This document shows positions 18,506 to 30,490 of a stretch of 64,000 bases of DNA, piece after piece; position 1 is the stretch's first letter, and every line of letters starts with the position of its first letter. The notes beneath the pieces are model-generated. The model saw only the letters and a list, made by a program, of their open reading frames with translations. It made no database searches and was not told the DNA's origin. The position numbers were made by a program, and so were the translations under genes. This DNA comes from Nitrosomonas sp. (GTDB taxonomy: Bacteria; Pseudomonadota; Gammaproteobacteria; Burkholderiales; Nitrosomonadaceae): NCBI GenBank assembly GCA_024281675.1, contig JAMXAG010000003.1, positions 140,484 to 204,483 on the forward strand, in the 5' to 3' direction.

Positions 18506-18718
18506 ATGAGTTCCTAATATTTTTATTTTAAAAATGAATTATCAATGGCTACGGATATTTTTATTATTTTATTCAGTAGCATTCAGCAGCAGATGTATAG
18601 GTATTCCTATTTTGCGATGGCAAATATAATAACCAAGGTTGTTTTGAATAAAGCAATTTAGTTTATGATTGATTGCAAATAATACACTTACTCCTGCTTA
18701 CTTTCTTCATAAAATTTA

Positions 18719-19795
18719 ATGTCACGCCCTATTCGAGCTTCGATCAATTTGCCTGCTTTGACGCATAACTTATCCATAGTGCGTAAGTATGCCCCAAATT
18801 CGCGCATCATGGCTGTTATTAAGGCAGATGCCTATGGGCATGGATTGCTTCCTGCCGCGCAGGCTTTGAGGGCTGCTGATGGATTTGCATTATTAGAACT
18901 GGATGCGGCCATAGCATTACGAGAAGCTGGTTTTAAACAGCCTATTTTGTTGTTGGAAGGTTTCTTTTCAATGCAAGAATTGCAGCTATTCCAGCAATTT
19001 CAGTTAAATGCGGTCATTCATCATAATGAACAAATCAGCATGCTGTTAGCTTCAAAGGAGCGCGACCTTGGTTTGTTTATGAAGATTAATACAGGAATGA
19101 ATCGCTTGGGATTAAGACCCGAGCAATACTTAATGAGTATTAAAAAGCTACAAGAGAATAGCTATGCCAACAATGTGACATTGATGACGCATTTTGCATG
19201 TGCTGATGATTCCGGACAAAAAGAAAGCGTTGCTGCACAAATTAACTGTTTCAAAACAATCACACAACAACACGACTATCCAGTTTCATTAGCGAATTCT
19301 GCTGCTATTATTCGTTATCCAGAAACGCATGGTGATTGGGTTCGCCCTGGTATCTTACTGTATGGCGCATCACCCTTTGCCGATCAAACGGCGGATGATC
19401 TTAAGCTTCAGTCCGTGATGACTTTATCGAGTAAGATTATTGCAATTCATGATTTAAAGGCGGGCGATAGGGTGGGCTATGGCGGCTCTTTTCATGCTTC
19501 GCGTGCTATGCGGATTGGTATTGTTGCATGTGGTTACGCTGATGGTTATCCACGTCACGCACCTACCGGAACACCTGTGTTAGTCAATGATCAACCGAGT
19601 CGACTACTAGGAAGAGTTTCAATGGATATGTTAACAGTGGACTTAACACATATTCCAGATGCTGGGATTAATAGCCCGGTGATTCTTTGGGGGAGTGGAG
19701 TATCGGTAGATGAAATAGCCAGTCGTTCTAATACAATCAGCTATGAATTGTTGAGTGCACTTGCGCCACGAGTAGAAAGAACCGTTGCGGCGTAA
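18719..19795 (+). CDS. alr: Alanine racemase
   Basis: A 358-residue fold-type III PLP enzyme. The PLP lysine is K35 in MAVIKADAYGHG, followed by TGMNRLG, GVRPGILLYGASP-like WVRPGILLYGASPF, and VGYGGSF, which carries the second catalytic residue region (tyrosine). The enzyme interconverts L- and D-alanine for peptidoglycan. Length and motif spacing are normal. It is transcribed alone, divergent from lplT and convergent with the parvulin gene at 19852. A short AT-rich inverted repeat (aatcaa/ttgatt, 19796-19816) between them could end transcription, but it is weak. Confidence 0.95.
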   Translation: MSRPIRASINLPALTHNLSIVRKYAPNSRIMAVIKADAYGHGLLPAAQALRAADGFALLELDAAIALREAGFKQPILLLEGFFSMQELQLFQQFQLNAVIHHNEQISMLLASKERDLGLFMKINTGMNRLGLRPEQYLMSIKKLQENSYANNVTLMTHFACADDSGQKESVAAQINCFKTITQQHDYPVSLANSAAIIRYPETHGDWVRPGILLYGASPFADQTADDLKLQSVMTLSSKIIAIHDLKAGDRVGYGGSFHASRAMRIGIVACGYADGYPRHAPTGTPVLVNDQPSRLLGRVSMDMLTVDLTHIPDAGINSPVILWGSGVSVDEIASRSNTISYELLSALAPRVERTVAA

Positions 19796-19851
19796 AATCA
19801 ATTATTATTTTTGATTATAAATTCTTATCTACTCGTGATGAATCAAAAAGC

Positions 19852-20637
19852 TTATTCCACTTTGGCTTTGCTGCGTAAATCTTGTACCACCGTTCCAAAT
19901 TCACGCTGTAACACGCGTTGCTGTATATTTTGTTTAACTTCTTCAAAGGGTGGAACTGTCATTGGGCGTGTGTCCATCAGTTGAATGACATGCCAACCAA
20001 AGGAGGTTTGCACTGGCTGATCGGTCAAACCACCTTTCGATAATCTTACCAACGCTTCGGAGAAAGGTCTGACATAAGCGGCAGGTGGACTCCAGTTAAG
20101 TTCACCACCATTACTTTTGCTTCCTTCATCTAATGATTTTTCTTCAGCGATTTTTGCGAAGTTGCCGCCTTTTTTAAGGCTTGCGATGATATCTTTAGCA
20201 GTGTTCTCGTTTTCAACCAGAATATGTCTTGCCCGATATTCCTTATCGCCCATTTGCACTTTGAGCATATCGTATTCTTTGCGGAGTGTGTCATCACTCA
20301 CGTTATTGTGCTTAATGTAGTCTGCTTGGAAGGCTCTAACCAAAACAGCCTGGCGTGCGATTTCCATTTGTGCGATCACTTCCGAATCTTTGTCTAGTTT
20401 CTTTTTAAGCGCTTCTTGCGCAATGATTTCTTCGGCAATCAAATTCTCGCGCAGTGCTTTACGCATTTCAGGGCCATCAGCTTGCCCCTGAGCAACTGCG
20501 GCTTTTACCATCAAATCAAGGCGAGACTGTGGAATTACAACACCATTGACTTTAGCTACCGATTGAGCTTGCACCGACATCACTGCACAGCACAGAATAC
20601 TACCAAAAACTACTTGCGAAAATTTCGTCAGACGCAT
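19852..20637 (-). CDS. Periplasmic parvulin-type peptidyl-prolyl isomerase
   Basis: A 261-residue protein. It has a signal peptide (MRLTKFSQVVFGSILCCAVMSVQAQS), an N-terminal SurA/PrsA-like helical region (VNGVVIPQSRLDLMVKAAVAQGQ), and a parvulin domain around residues 130-225 with RARHILVENENTAKDIIASLKKGGNFAKIAEEKSLDEGSKSNGGELNW and the closing FGWHVIQLMD. It probably assists folding of exported proteins. It is the last gene of a minus-strand run and lies 170 bp after yciI. It resembles the small PpiC/PrsA proteins often found next to yciB in Nitrosomonas relatives (family knowledge, not checked). Confidence 0.88.
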   Translation of the reverse strand: MRLTKFSQVVFGSILCCAVMSVQAQSVAKVNGVVIPQSRLDLMVKAAVAQGQADGPEMRKALRENLIAEEIIAQEALKKKLDKDSEVIAQMEIARQAVLVRAFQADYIKHNNVSDDTLRKEYDMLKVQMGDKEYRARHILVENENTAKDIIASLKKGGNFAKIAEEKSLDEGSKSNGGELNWSPPAAYVRPFSEALVRLSKGGLTDQPVQTSFGWHVIQLMDTRPMTVPPFEEVKQNIQQRVLQREFGTVVQDLRSKAKVE

Positions 20638-20807
20638 GGAATTTCCTTTTTTGAGATTAAGATAGATTTATATTCACTTGAATATATTTACTTGCGAGAG
20701 TATACGCTTTAACTGATTGAACGTGAATCTTTATGGTATAGAATTGGTACGTGCCGCGAAACCAGAATGTCCAAAAATATTTTCTAAATTCTGAGGGAAT
20801 ATCAATG

Positions 20808-21110
20808 TTATGTCGGCAATACCTTTTTGAAGGGTTTTACTGTAACTTTTTCATAAATACCTGTGCTGACATAGGGATCAGCTTCCGCCCAATCCTTTGC
20901 AGCTTGTAAAGAATCAAATTCTGCTACGATTAAACTGCCTGAAAATCCGGCTGGTCCAGGATCTGTGCTATCGATGGCTGGATGTGGTCCTGCCAAGATT
21001 AATCGCCCTTCTTCCTGTAGTAATTGCAGCCTTCTTAAATGCTCCGAACGAACAGCCATTCTCTTTTCTAAGCTGTTTGGAACATCCTCTCCACTGATTA
21101 CATATAACAT
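20808..21110 (-). CDS. yciI: YciI-family protein
   Basis: A 100-residue ferredoxin-like-fold protein with the YciI pattern: [44 protein letters not shown], then a DxxxAxxWAExDPY motif ([30 protein letters not shown]). The conserved histidine and aspartate of the putative active site are present. The biochemical role is not established for most members. It lies 2 bp after yciB on the same strand. The yciB-yciI pairing is common in gammaproteobacteria and betaproteobacteria and supports the identity. Confidence 0.9.
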   Translation of the reverse strand: MLYVISGEDVPNSLEKRMAVRSEHLRRLQLLQEEGRLILAGPHPAIDSTDPGPAGFSGSLIVAEFDSLQAAKDWAEADPYVSTGIYEKVTVKPFKKVLPT

Positions 21111-21112
21111 TA

Positions 21113-21715
21113 CTATTTTTCACCTTTTTCACTGATATTTTTTTCAGAGTTATTGACATCCTGAGAGTCAACTGTTAGCTCAGTTGAATTTTCTTTTAGA
21201 TGTTTACCTAGTGCCAAAATTTGTCCGACTATAAAAACTAGCATGAGTCCGGTAGATCCAAACAATTTAAATGTCACCCAGGTATCAACGGGAAAATTAA
21301 ATGCTACATACAGATTGATTAAGCCCATTGTAGCGAAAAAAATGACCCAACTCGTATTCAATTTCTTCCAAATCGGAAGCGGTAATGCCATTTGTTTTTC
21401 CATCATTGCCCGAATCAAGTTCTTTTTGAATGCAACATCGGAAACCAACAAAATAATCGCGAAAAACCAATACAGTACAGTCGGTTTCCACTTGATAAAC
21501 GTTTCATCTTGTAATGCCAATGTGGCACCACCAAAAACAATGATAATCATTAGGTTGATCCACATCATTTTATCAATTTGGTGGTGTCGCAACCAAACCC
21601 AAATTATTTGTAAGATTGAAGCAGCAATTGCTACAGCTGTTGCAACAAAAATATCGTAAAGCTTAAATGTTACAAAAAATAAAATGACTGGGAAAAGATC
21701 AAAAAGAAATTTCAT
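21113..21715 (-). CDS. yciB: Inner-membrane septation protein A (YciB)
   Basis: A 200-residue membrane protein with about five helices. It begins [39 protein letters not shown], the standard YciB/IspA N-terminus, and has [18 protein letters not shown] and [23 protein letters not shown]. In enterobacteria YciB interacts with divisome and elongasome proteins and affects envelope integrity. The final 30 residues are hydrophilic and acidic. It is followed by yciI and preceded by a flavoprotein gene across 51 bp. Confidence 0.92.
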   Translation of the reverse strand: MKFLFDLFPVILFFVTFKLYDIFVATAVAIAASILQIIWVWLRHHQIDKMMWINLMIIIVFGGATLALQDETFIKWKPTVLYWFFAIILLVSDVAFKKNLIRAMMEKQMALPLPIWKKLNTSWVIFFATMGLINLYVAFNFPVDTWVTFKLFGSTGLMLVFIVGQILALGKHLKENSTELTVDSQDVNNSEKNISEKGEK

Positions 21716-21766
21716 ATTAGAAGATTGATAGAGCGCTACTCGAGATAAATACTTAACTCAGAAAGA

Positions 21767-22936
21767 CTACATCAAGATCGCCGGTAAGCGAGGTGTGAGT
21801 GCACTTTTCTCAGCTGTAGCCGCTCCGAGTAGTGCAAATCCCATCAGTTCGTTCGCTTCATTGATAAAGAGCGCTTTAACGCCATTTTCATTGGTTTCAA
21901 TATGCCAATCACCCGGCATATCAAAATCAGGCGGAGATGCAATCATTGCGCAAGATGGTGTTTTCACGAGTATCGGCATGGCAGGATAGCAAACAGGAGT
22001 TGGATTACCTGCTAATGTTGCTGCCAAAGCTCTTGCTGCATGTGTGATTGGCATAACAAACGGCAAAAATTTACCGGCAACTTCTGCGCAATCACCTAAT
22101 GCATAGATATTGTTTGCTTGGGTTTGTAAGAAACGATTGACGATAATGCCGCGATTAACAGGCAGTCCAGCCGCTTCGGCAAGCTCTGTGCGTGGTTTCA
22201 ATCCAACAGCAGACAACACTAGATCTGATTCAATCTCTTCCCCGTTTTTCAAAGTGATTCGAATGGTCTGTTCGGTTTGATTCACGGAGTGAACAGAGGT
22301 GTTCAGGTGAAACATCACGCCGGCTGCTTCCAATTTGTGTCGAAAAAAAGCACCTGCTTCCGGCGGCAATAATCTACCAAGCGGTTCTAAACTAATATCG
22401 ATGACATGAACACGGTAGCCTGCAATAGCTAAGTCATTTGCAAATTCACAACCAATCAATCCGGCGCCAATGATACTCACACATTTCTTTTCTGCCAAAG
22501 CAGTATAAAAGGTTTGATAATCATCGAGATCATTGACTGTATAAATTTTCCCGACCGCATCACCTTGCATCGGCAAGCGAATTTGATCAGCGCCAATTGC
22601 TAATATTAATTGATCGTAAGAAACGTCTTCCCCATTTGTTGATTGAATAACATTCCGGGCAACGTTGATCGTTGTCACGCAATGATTGGGGCGAATATCG
22701 ATCTTGAGTTGCGAACGCATTTTTTCAGTATTGCCGGTAAGCAATGATGCTGGGTCCTTGCCTGTTGATAATACATTCGACAACATGGGTTTGGAGTAAA
22801 AACCGCCATGATCTGCAGACAGCAAGGTTATAGGAATAGCTGTATTTAGTTTACGCAGTTCCCGGGCAACTGCGTATCCGGCTAATCCGCTTCCCACAAT
22901 GACAACAGAGCTATCCACAGATATAGAAAATCTCAA
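21767..22936 (-). CDS. Rubredoxin-type NAD(P)H-dependent FAD oxidoreductase
   Basis: A 389-residue two-dinucleotide-domain flavoprotein. The N-terminal FAD site is VVIVGSGLAGYAVARELRK (about residues 10-28), the NAD(P)H site is VSIIGAGLIGCEFANDLAIAGYRVHVID (about 152-180), and the second FAD motif is NNIYALGDCAEVAG (about 275-288). The overall sequence and the GFYSKPMLSNVL motif fit rubredoxin/nitrite-reductase-type pyridine nucleotide reductases. The electron acceptor is probably rubredoxin, but no rubredoxin gene is in the window. It lies between mlaA and yciB on the minus strand. Confidence 0.85.
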   Translation of the reverse strand: MRFSISVDSSVVIVGSGLAGYAVARELRKLNTAIPITLLSADHGGFYSKPMLSNVLSTGKDPASLLTGNTEKMRSQLKIDIRPNHCVTTINVARNVIQSTNGEDVSYDQLILAIGADQIRLPMQGDAVGKIYTVNDLDDYQTFYTALAEKKCVSIIGAGLIGCEFANDLAIAGYRVHVIDISLEPLGRLLPPEAGAFFRHKLEAAGVMFHLNTSVHSVNQTEQTIRITLKNGEEIESDLVLSAVGLKPRTELAEAAGLPVNRGIIVNRFLQTQANNIYALGDCAEVAGKFLPFVMPITHAARALAATLAGNPTPVCYPAMPILVKTPSCAMIASPPDFDMPGDWHIETNENGVKALFINEANELMGFALLGAATAEKSALTPRLPAILM

Positions 22937-22960
22937 ATCATCTCAGAAGGTATGCAAAGA

Positions 22961-23743
22961 TCAACGAAAACGATTCCAGTGCGCTTCATCAACGGTATCT
23001 TCATTATTAACTAAGCTTTCTCTTCGTTGCATATAGGCATCGCGCATAAATTCATAGGGATCCAGAGCGGCCTCGTCAATAGTTTTTTTCGCATCTAATA
23101 ACTGTGCGCGTAAATTGATAACTCGTCCTGCGGCGACCGGAAAACGCAATGAGGGAGAATTGAGATAGTCGACATCGCGCATGAATACCCCGGTAACACC
23201 TTGTGTTACCGGATCCATAAAGAAGCTATCTACCGCTAATCCGAAGCCATCACGTAGCGAACTCGGCCCCAAAAATGGTAAAACTAAATAAGCGCCATGC
23301 GCAACACCATAACGACCCAGTGTTTGGCCAAAATCTTCATTGCGTTTATTTAAGTTAACATCGCTCGCTGCAGTAATATCGCTGGCTATATCGAGTAATC
23401 CGAATACACCAAAAGTAGTATTTACAAAAATTCGGGCACCTGTCGCCGCAGCACTTTTGTAGTTCAATTGCAAAATAGAATTCGTCAGTACAACTACATC
23501 ATTTAAGTTGGAAAAGAAATTACCTGCCAGCATTTCAATGGGATCAGGGACTATCCACCGATAGCCTCGTGCAGCCGGTTCAAAAACATGCTTATCGAAT
23601 TTTTCATTAAAATTAAAAACAGCACGGTTCATAGATTCCAAAGGGTCTCCCGGCTCTGTTGGTGCTTTTGTTGAAGCGCATCCAACTAGAAAAAGGCTTG
23701 CAGCGAGTAGAATCACTACTCTGAAATGTGTGTAAGTTGTCAT
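22961..23743 (-). CDS. mlaA: Outer-membrane lipid asymmetry lipoprotein MlaA (VacJ)
   Basis: A 260-residue lipoprotein: the signal peptide MTTYTHFRVVILLAASLFLVGC ends in lipobox LVGC. The MlaA domain follows: DPLESMNRAVFNFNEKFDKHVFEPAARGYRWIVPDPIE, FFSNLNDVVVLTNSILQL, FGVFGLLDIASD, DFGQTLGRYGVAHGAYLVLPFLGPSSLRDGFG. MlaA removes misplaced phospholipids from the outer leaflet of the outer membrane and passes them to MlaC. The frame is open for 45 codons upstream, but the lipobox fixes the ATG at 23743. It is far from mlaC/mlaB (3184-4161) and sits after prlC. Confidence 0.93.
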   Translation of the reverse strand: MTTYTHFRVVILLAASLFLVGCASTKAPTEPGDPLESMNRAVFNFNEKFDKHVFEPAARGYRWIVPDPIEMLAGNFFSNLNDVVVLTNSILQLNYKSAAATGARIFVNTTFGVFGLLDIASDITAASDVNLNKRNEDFGQTLGRYGVAHGAYLVLPFLGPSSLRDGFGLAVDSFFMDPVTQGVTGVFMRDVDYLNSPSLRFPVAAGRVINLRAQLLDAKKTIDEAALDPYEFMRDAYMQRRESLVNNEDTVDEAHWNRFR

Positions 23744-23840
23744 GATTTCTTGATTTTGGTTAAAATTTCGAGTGATCTTGCCATATTTGTAGGATTGGTT
23801 CAATAACTTCTGTCGCGCAAATGATGATAACAAGCGTTCA

Positions 23841-25934
<2,094 letters not shown>

Positions 25935-25960
25935 GATGTTAGCGTATTTAAAAATAAAAG

Positions 25961-27241
25961 TTAGTTCTGTTTTTCATAAACAATATGACCATTCACCAAG
26001 GTATACTTGGTTTTTCCGGGTAGCTCCATACCTAAGAAGGGCGTATTTTTTCCTTGACTTAGAATGGAATTCGATGTCACCTTCCAATAGTCATTGGGGT
26101 CAAAAATACAGATATCAGCAGCTTTGCCGACAGACAAATTTCCTGCGTTGATACCCAGTATTTGTGCCGAATCACAGGTAATTTTGCTTAATGTTTTAAG
26201 GAGCGGAAGGCGCATTTCTAATCCCCACTTTAAGGTGAGTGACAGCAGCAGTTCTACACCTGTAGCTCCAATTTCAGCTTGGCCAAATGGTAACAATTTT
26301 GCATCTTCGTCTACGGGAGCATGATCCGAACAAACAGCATCAATGGTTCCATCTAACAACCCATGTCGCAGCGCGTCACGATCGCTAAAGCTACGCAAAG
26401 GAGGCATCAAATGACAATTTGAATCAAAGAAACCAATATCCATATCTGATAAGTGCAGGTGATTAATAGTGACATCACAAGTTACTGGTAAACCTTGCTG
26501 TTTCGCATCACGAATCATTGACAAACCCTCGGCGCTTGAAATACGGCATAAATGCACCTTAACGCCAGTTTCTTTCATTAATAATATAATATTCGAGATA
26601 GCGATGGTTTCTGAGCATATGGGAATCGTAGGTAAACCTAGGCGTGTTGCCACTTCTCCATCATGCGCTACGCCGTGATGCGTTAAACTGATTTCTTGTG
26701 GGCGCAACCACACTGAAAAATCAAAAGTGGATGCATAATGCATGGCTTGCATGAGGATACGTAAATTGGATAACAAACCATCCGGCTGACCGAAAACCAC
26801 GCAACCGGCATCAAATAATTCAGCCATTTCAGTCAATCGTTCGCCTTTGAGCCCTTGCGTCAAAGCACCCACCGGATATACATGTGCTTGATTGAGATTG
26901 CGCGCACGATGTTTGAGCATTTCAACCAAACCCGGCTCATCCAATGGTGGATCGGTATCGGGTGGACACGCGAAGCTGGTGACTCCGCCAGCAACAGCTG
27001 CAGCCATTTCAGATTCTAACGTGGCCTTGTATTCCAGCCCTGGTTCACGTAATCTAACTGATAAGTCAACTAATCCAGGGCATACCACCAATGATTGCGC
27101 ATCAATGATTCGACTGGCCTGAAATTCATCGGGCGCTATTCCAGTCGCGACAATTTTTCCTTTGGCAATGAAAATATCCTGGACGGTATCAATGCCCTGC
27201 TTTGGATCTATCATTCGACCGTTTTTGATGTGAATTCTCAT
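25961..27241 (-). CDS. Non-catalytic dihydroorotase homologue (PyrC'/PyrX type)
   Basis: A 426-residue amidohydrolase-fold protein of the class I dihydroorotase family (CPGLVDL, LREPGLEYKATLESEMAAAVAGGVTSFACPPDTDPPLD, CSDHAP). The first metal motif, normally H-x-H in DLHVHLREPG, reads DLSVRLREPG here, so both histidines are replaced (S61 and R63). Loss of these ligands should abolish catalysis. In Pseudomonas an equally degenerate pyrC' directly downstream of pyrB is needed for assembly of the ATCase dodecamer. The arrangement here is the same, 7 bp after pyrB, and suggests the same structural role. The start could instead be at 27268, which would overlap pyrB. A true dihydroorotase must be encoded elsewhere. 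Confidence 0.88.
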   Translation of the reverse strand: MRIHIKNGRMIDPKQGIDTVQDIFIAKGKIVATGIAPDEFQASRIIDAQSLVVCPGLVDLSVRLREPGLEYKATLESEMAAAVAGGVTSFACPPDTDPPLDEPGLVEMLKHRARNLNQAHVYPVGALTQGLKGERLTEMAELFDAGCVVFGQPDGLLSNLRILMQAMHYASTFDFSVWLRPQEISLTHHGVAHDGEVATRLGLPTIPICSETIAISNIILLMKETGVKVHLCRISSAEGLSMIRDAKQQGLPVTCDVTINHLHLSDMDIGFFDSNCHLMPPLRSFSDRDALRHGLLDGTIDAVCSDHAPVDEDAKLLPFGQAEIGATGVELLLSLTLKWGLEMRLPLLKTLSKITCDSAQILGINAGNLSVGKAADICIFDPNDYWKVTSNSILSQGKNTPFLGMELPGKTKYTLVNGHIVYEKQN

Positions 27242-27248
27242 GGCAATT

Positions 27249-28208
27249 TTATGTTTGATTACCCGCAAGAATCGACATTACCGCCATACGAACAGCTATG
27301 CCGAAGGTAACTTGTGGCAAAATTACCGACTGTTTTCCGTCAGCGACTGCAGAATCTATCTCTACACCTCGATTCATTGGTCCTGGATGCATCACAATGG
27401 CATCTCGCCGAGCTAATGATAATTTTTCAGGCGTTAATCCATAGTATTTAAAATATTCTTCAGAACTTGGTAAGTTAGCACCTGTCATGCGCTCGTTTTG
27501 TAGTCTCAGCATCATCAACACATCAATATCTTTCAATCCCTTTTCCATCGTATGATAAACGTGCACACCAAGGCGCTCAACCATTTTCGGTAAAAGGGTT
27601 TTAGGCGCAATCACACGTACTTCCGGAACACCGAGTGTTGTTAAGGCATGAATCTGAGAGCGCGCTACTCGTGAGTGTAAAATGTCACCGATAATGGCCA
27701 CGCGTAAATTGCGAAACTCTCGTTTGTAGCGACGGATGGTAAACATGTCTAACAGGGCTTGTGTCGGATGCGCATGGCTTCCGTCACCGGCATTGATTAC
27801 GCGAATATCTGATCGCACATGCTTTGCAATCAAATGAGCCGCGCCACTCTGAGCATGTCGCACGACAAACATATCTGCATTCATGGCTGACAGATTATTG
27901 ACGGTATCAAGTAGCGTCTCTCCCTTGGATTCCGAAGAAACTGCAATATTGAGATTAATGACGTCGGCAGACAATCGCTTTGCGGCAATCTCAAAAGTCG
28001 TGCGTGTGCGCGTGCTCGGTTCAAAAAAAAGATTGAAGATCGATTTTCCGCGTAATAAGGGTATTTTTTTTACATCTCGTTCGGTAACTCCGACAAACGA
28101 TTCTGCGGTATCTAAAATATGTAATAGAACAGAAACCGGTAAACCCTCTGTAGTTAATAAATGTTGCAATGTACCATTTTCATTAAGCTGGGGATTTCTG
28201 CTATTCAT
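27249..28208 (-). CDS. pyrB: Aspartate carbamoyltransferase catalytic subunit
   Basis: A 319-residue ATCase chain with the carbamoyl-phosphate motif [19 protein letters not shown], the [16 protein letters not shown] loop, [12 protein letters not shown], the aspartate-binding region [13 protein letters not shown], and the C-terminal [11 protein letters not shown]. It catalyses the first committed step of pyrimidine synthesis. No PyrI regulatory chain is present. Instead the gene sits between pyrR (8-bp overlap) and an inactive dihydroorotase homologue, the arrangement of the large ATCase complexes of pseudomonads. Confidence 0.96.
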   Translation of the reverse strand: MNSRNPQLNENGTLQHLLTTEGLPVSVLLHILDTAESFVGVTERDVKKIPLLRGKSIFNLFFEPSTRTRTTFEIAAKRLSADVINLNIAVSSESKGETLLDTVNNLSAMNADMFVVRHAQSGAAHLIAKHVRSDIRVINAGDGSHAHPTQALLDMFTIRRYKREFRNLRVAIIGDILHSRVARSQIHALTTLGVPEVRVIAPKTLLPKMVERLGVHVYHTMEKGLKDIDVLMMLRLQNERMTGANLPSSEEYFKYYGLTPEKLSLARRDAIVMHPGPMNRGVEIDSAVADGKQSVILPQVTFGIAVRMAVMSILAGNQT

Positions 28209-28725
28209 GGTTAGAAGTTTTATCGTATATTTTTAAGCTGAGCTTATCATTCTCATTGCGTTGCAATTCCAACATTTGATTGTCGGGTATTTTTAGTTCG
28301 GCACCCACATATTGCGGAGTAATCGGTAATTGCCTTCCACCCCGATCGATTAATGCAGCCAGACTTATACAGCCAGGACGGCCATAATCGAATAATTCGT
28401 TAATTGCGGCACGGATAGTACGTCCGGTATAAAGCACATCATCGATCAGAAGAATGTTTGATTTTTCCACATCGAACGGAATTTCGGAGGGCTTTACTTG
28501 TGCATGCAATCCTCTTTTGTCAAAATCATCTCGATAAAAAGATACGTCTAGCATACCCAGCGGACGCTGTATGTTCAGTTCTTGATGCAAACGTTGCGCT
28601 AACCATACACCGCCTGTATGTATGCCTACTAATGCGATATTTTGAATTCCAGCGGAACGTATCTTTTTTGCTAAAATTTGAAAAAGTTCTTCAGCATCAG
28701 GTAATTGCATGTTTGTTTTCGTCAA
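28201..28725 (-). CDS. pyrR: PyrR bifunctional regulator / uracil phosphoribosyltransferase
   Basis: A 174-residue type I phosphoribosyltransferase. The PRPP-binding loop is [18 protein letters not shown] (about residues 90-107), with the early [17 protein letters not shown] and the PyrR-type ending ([18 protein letters not shown]). In Gram-positives PyrR controls pyr attenuation by binding RNA. In proteobacteria it often lies upstream of pyrB, as here. I see no obvious PyrR-binding leader, because the gene is embedded after ruvX with a 29-bp overlap. The start may be the ATG at 28710 instead, which would shrink the overlap. Confidence 0.9.
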   Translation of the reverse strand: MTKTNMQLPDAEELFQILAKKIRSAGIQNIALVGIHTGGVWLAQRLHQELNIQRPLGMLDVSFYRDDFDKRGLHAQVKPSEIPFDVEKSNILLIDDVLYTGRTIRAAINELFDYGRPGCISLAALIDRGGRQLPITPQYVGAELKIPDNQMLELQRNENDKLSLKIYDKTSNHE

Positions 28726-29182
28726 AAAATGATTGTAATATTTGCTGTGCAGCCACTTGATCCAAAATTGATTTTTGTTTTTCCACTGTTACCGCTGCTT
28801 CACGCAATGCAATTGCGGCAGTTTGACTGGTATACCGCTCATCCATGAGAACAATCGGAATACTGAAGCGCCCGTGAAGGCGCTGCGCGAAGCGTCGACT
28901 TAAGTGAGTCATTTCATGGGGTGTGCCATCGATATGCATCGGTAGTCCAACTACCAATAATACTGGTTGCCATGTTTGAATCATTTTCCCGATAATCGAG
29001 AAACGTTGCGCATTAGTTTCGTGGTGTATGGTTTTTAAGGGGCGCGCAAATGCCGTTAGGGTATTGCCAACCGCTACACCAATGCGTTTTTTACCAAAAT
29101 CAAAAGCTAAAATAGCGCCCTCGGGTAATTGTTGTAAACTCATTTTAACCGGCAGATCATAGCCGGGCGATTCTTCGATCAT
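28697..29182 (-). CDS. ruvX: Holliday-junction resolvase-like / pre-16S rRNA nuclease YqgF
   Basis: A 161-residue RNase H-fold protein: ILAFDFGKKRIGVAVGN near residue 22, LLVVGLPMHIDGTPHEMT near 90, and VLMDERYTSQTAA near 120, with the catalytic aspartates and glutamate of YqgF in place. YqgF processes the 5' end of 16S rRNA. An alternative start at 29143 would drop 13 non-conserved residues. Neither start has a strong ribosome site. It follows algH by 19 bp, an arrangement (algH-ruvX-pyrR-pyrB) shared by many gammaproteobacteria and betaproteobacteria. Confidence 0.9.
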   Translation of the reverse strand: MIEESPGYDLPVKMSLQQLPEGAILAFDFGKKRIGVAVGNTLTAFARPLKTIHHETNAQRFSIIGKMIQTWQPVLLVVGLPMHIDGTPHEMTHLSRRFAQRLHGRFSIPIVLMDERYTSQTAAIALREAAVTVEKQKSILDQVAAQQILQSFFDENKHAIT

Positions 29183-29201
29183 TGGGTTCTATTTTTATCG
29201 A

Positions 29202-29765
29202 TTACGCATGCCCAACTTCATGGGAAAGATTGGCATCTCGGATCCCTAGGGATTGCATGGCTGCAGTAAATTTTTCTTCAGAGGCTAAGTTGAATATGAT
29301 TTCCTGTGAAGCGGGTACAGTCAACCATGTATTTTGGCTTAATTCGGACTCAATTTGCCCTGGGGACCATCCGGCATAACCTAGTGCAACCAAAGTTTTT
29401 TCAGGACCTTGATCACTGGCTATTGCTTTCATGATATCCAAAGAAGTGGTTAAGCCAATCCTTTCATTTACTGCCAAGGTTGATTGCCACTTGCCGACTG
29501 GGTAATGCAATACAAAACCGCAATCCATTTGCACTGGTCCACCAAAAAGTATTGGTGTCAATTTATTAACAGGTTCGTCCAATTGCGCAATACCTAATTG
29601 TTTAAACAGGCTCATCAGATTCAAGTCGGTCGGGCGATTAATTACAATTCCTAATGCACCATAATTGTTATGCTCGCAGATATACGTCAAGGTTTTCGAA
29701 AAAATCGAGTCCTTCATGGTTGGCATTGCCATTAGGAAGTGATTTGTTAAGTTAATGTTTTCCAT
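29202..29765 (-). CDS. algH: AlgH/YqgE family protein (UPF0301)
   Basis: A 187-residue protein with the UPF0301 N-terminus LTNHFLMAMPTMKDSIFSKTLTYICEHNNYGALGIVINRPTD and the later FGGPVQMDCGFVLHYP and YAGWSPGQIESELSQNTWL blocks. It is named for a link to alginate regulation in Pseudomonas, but its molecular function is unsettled. It leads the algH-ruvX-pyrR-pyrB-pyrX run, which argues for shared transcription. Coq7 lies 63 bp upstream on the same strand. Confidence 0.93.
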   Translation of the reverse strand: MENINLTNHFLMAMPTMKDSIFSKTLTYICEHNNYGALGIVINRPTDLNLMSLFKQLGIAQLDEPVNKLTPILFGGPVQMDCGFVLHYPVGKWQSTLAVNERIGLTTSLDIMKAIASDQGPEKTLVALGYAGWSPGQIESELSQNTWLTVPASQEIIFNLASEEKFTAAMQSLGIRDANLSHEVGHA

Positions 29766-29828
29766 AAAACAATTGAGTGTTTTATTATCGTTCCTCGAAA
29801 ATTAGACTAGCTGCGATCAAATTATCAT

Positions 29829-30461
29829 TTAGACCCAGTAAGCGGTCTGAGTCATTATTTTAGAGCTAAATTTCATGGCCACTTTTACAGGTACCGGCAA
29901 TTCGGCACCGCCGTGTGATAATGCCATAGTTGCATGACTGGCCTCATCAATTTTCATTTGCATCACGATCGCGCGACTCTTTTCATCATGAATCGGTAGC
30001 TTCTGCAAATGACTCGATAAATGTTCCTCAACTTGACGTTCGGTTTCCGCAAGAAATCCTAAGTTCCACTTGTCACCTAATAACCCAGCGACACATCCGA
30101 TTGCGAAGGATCCACCATACCAAAGCGGATTTAAGAAACTTTTTCGACCACCCAGCTCATGGATTCGTTGCTCGGTCCAAGCCAGGTGTTCGGTTTCTTC
30201 GCGCGCGGCTTTCATCAATGTTTTCTGTACTTCTTCATTGCGCGCCGTTAGGCTTTGGCCTTGATACAAGGCTTGCGCGCACACTTCGCCAACATGATTC
30301 ACGCGCATGAGTGCGGTTGACAACTCTTTTTCAGCATTGGTTAGCTCATTTTCGGAGTTATCACTTCCTGGAGTTTTACGAATTGTTTGTGCCGGCACCA
30401 GTAACGTACGCAAGGCAGAATCAAAACCGATAATGAGTTTATCAAAATTGATCATAATCAC
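29829..30461 (-). CDS. coq7: 2-polyprenyl-3-methyl-6-methoxy-1,4-benzoquinol hydroxylase (Coq7)
   Basis: A 210-residue di-iron carboxylate protein. The iron ligands lie in [31 protein letters not shown] (ExxH), [14 protein letters not shown] and the final [10 protein letters not shown] (ExxH). Coq7 (also called UbiF-equivalent) performs the last hydroxylation in ubiquinone synthesis. Its presence instead of FAD-dependent UbiF is typical of betaproteobacteria. The start may be two codons later (MINFDKL). A promoter-like sequence is visible just upstream at 30491-30520. Confidence 0.94.
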   Translation of the reverse strand: MIMINFDKLIIGFDSALRTLLVPAQTIRKTPGSDNSENELTNAEKELSTALMRVNHVGEVCAQALYQGQSLTARNEEVQKTLMKAAREETEHLAWTEQRIHELGGRKSFLNPLWYGGSFAIGCVAGLLGDKWNLGFLAETERQVEEHLSSHLQKLPIHDEKSRAIVMQMKIDEASHATMALSHGGAELPVPVKVAMKFSSKIMTQTAYWV

Positions 30462-30490
30462 AGTGTTAAGTCGGATGGGGTAAATGGTTC

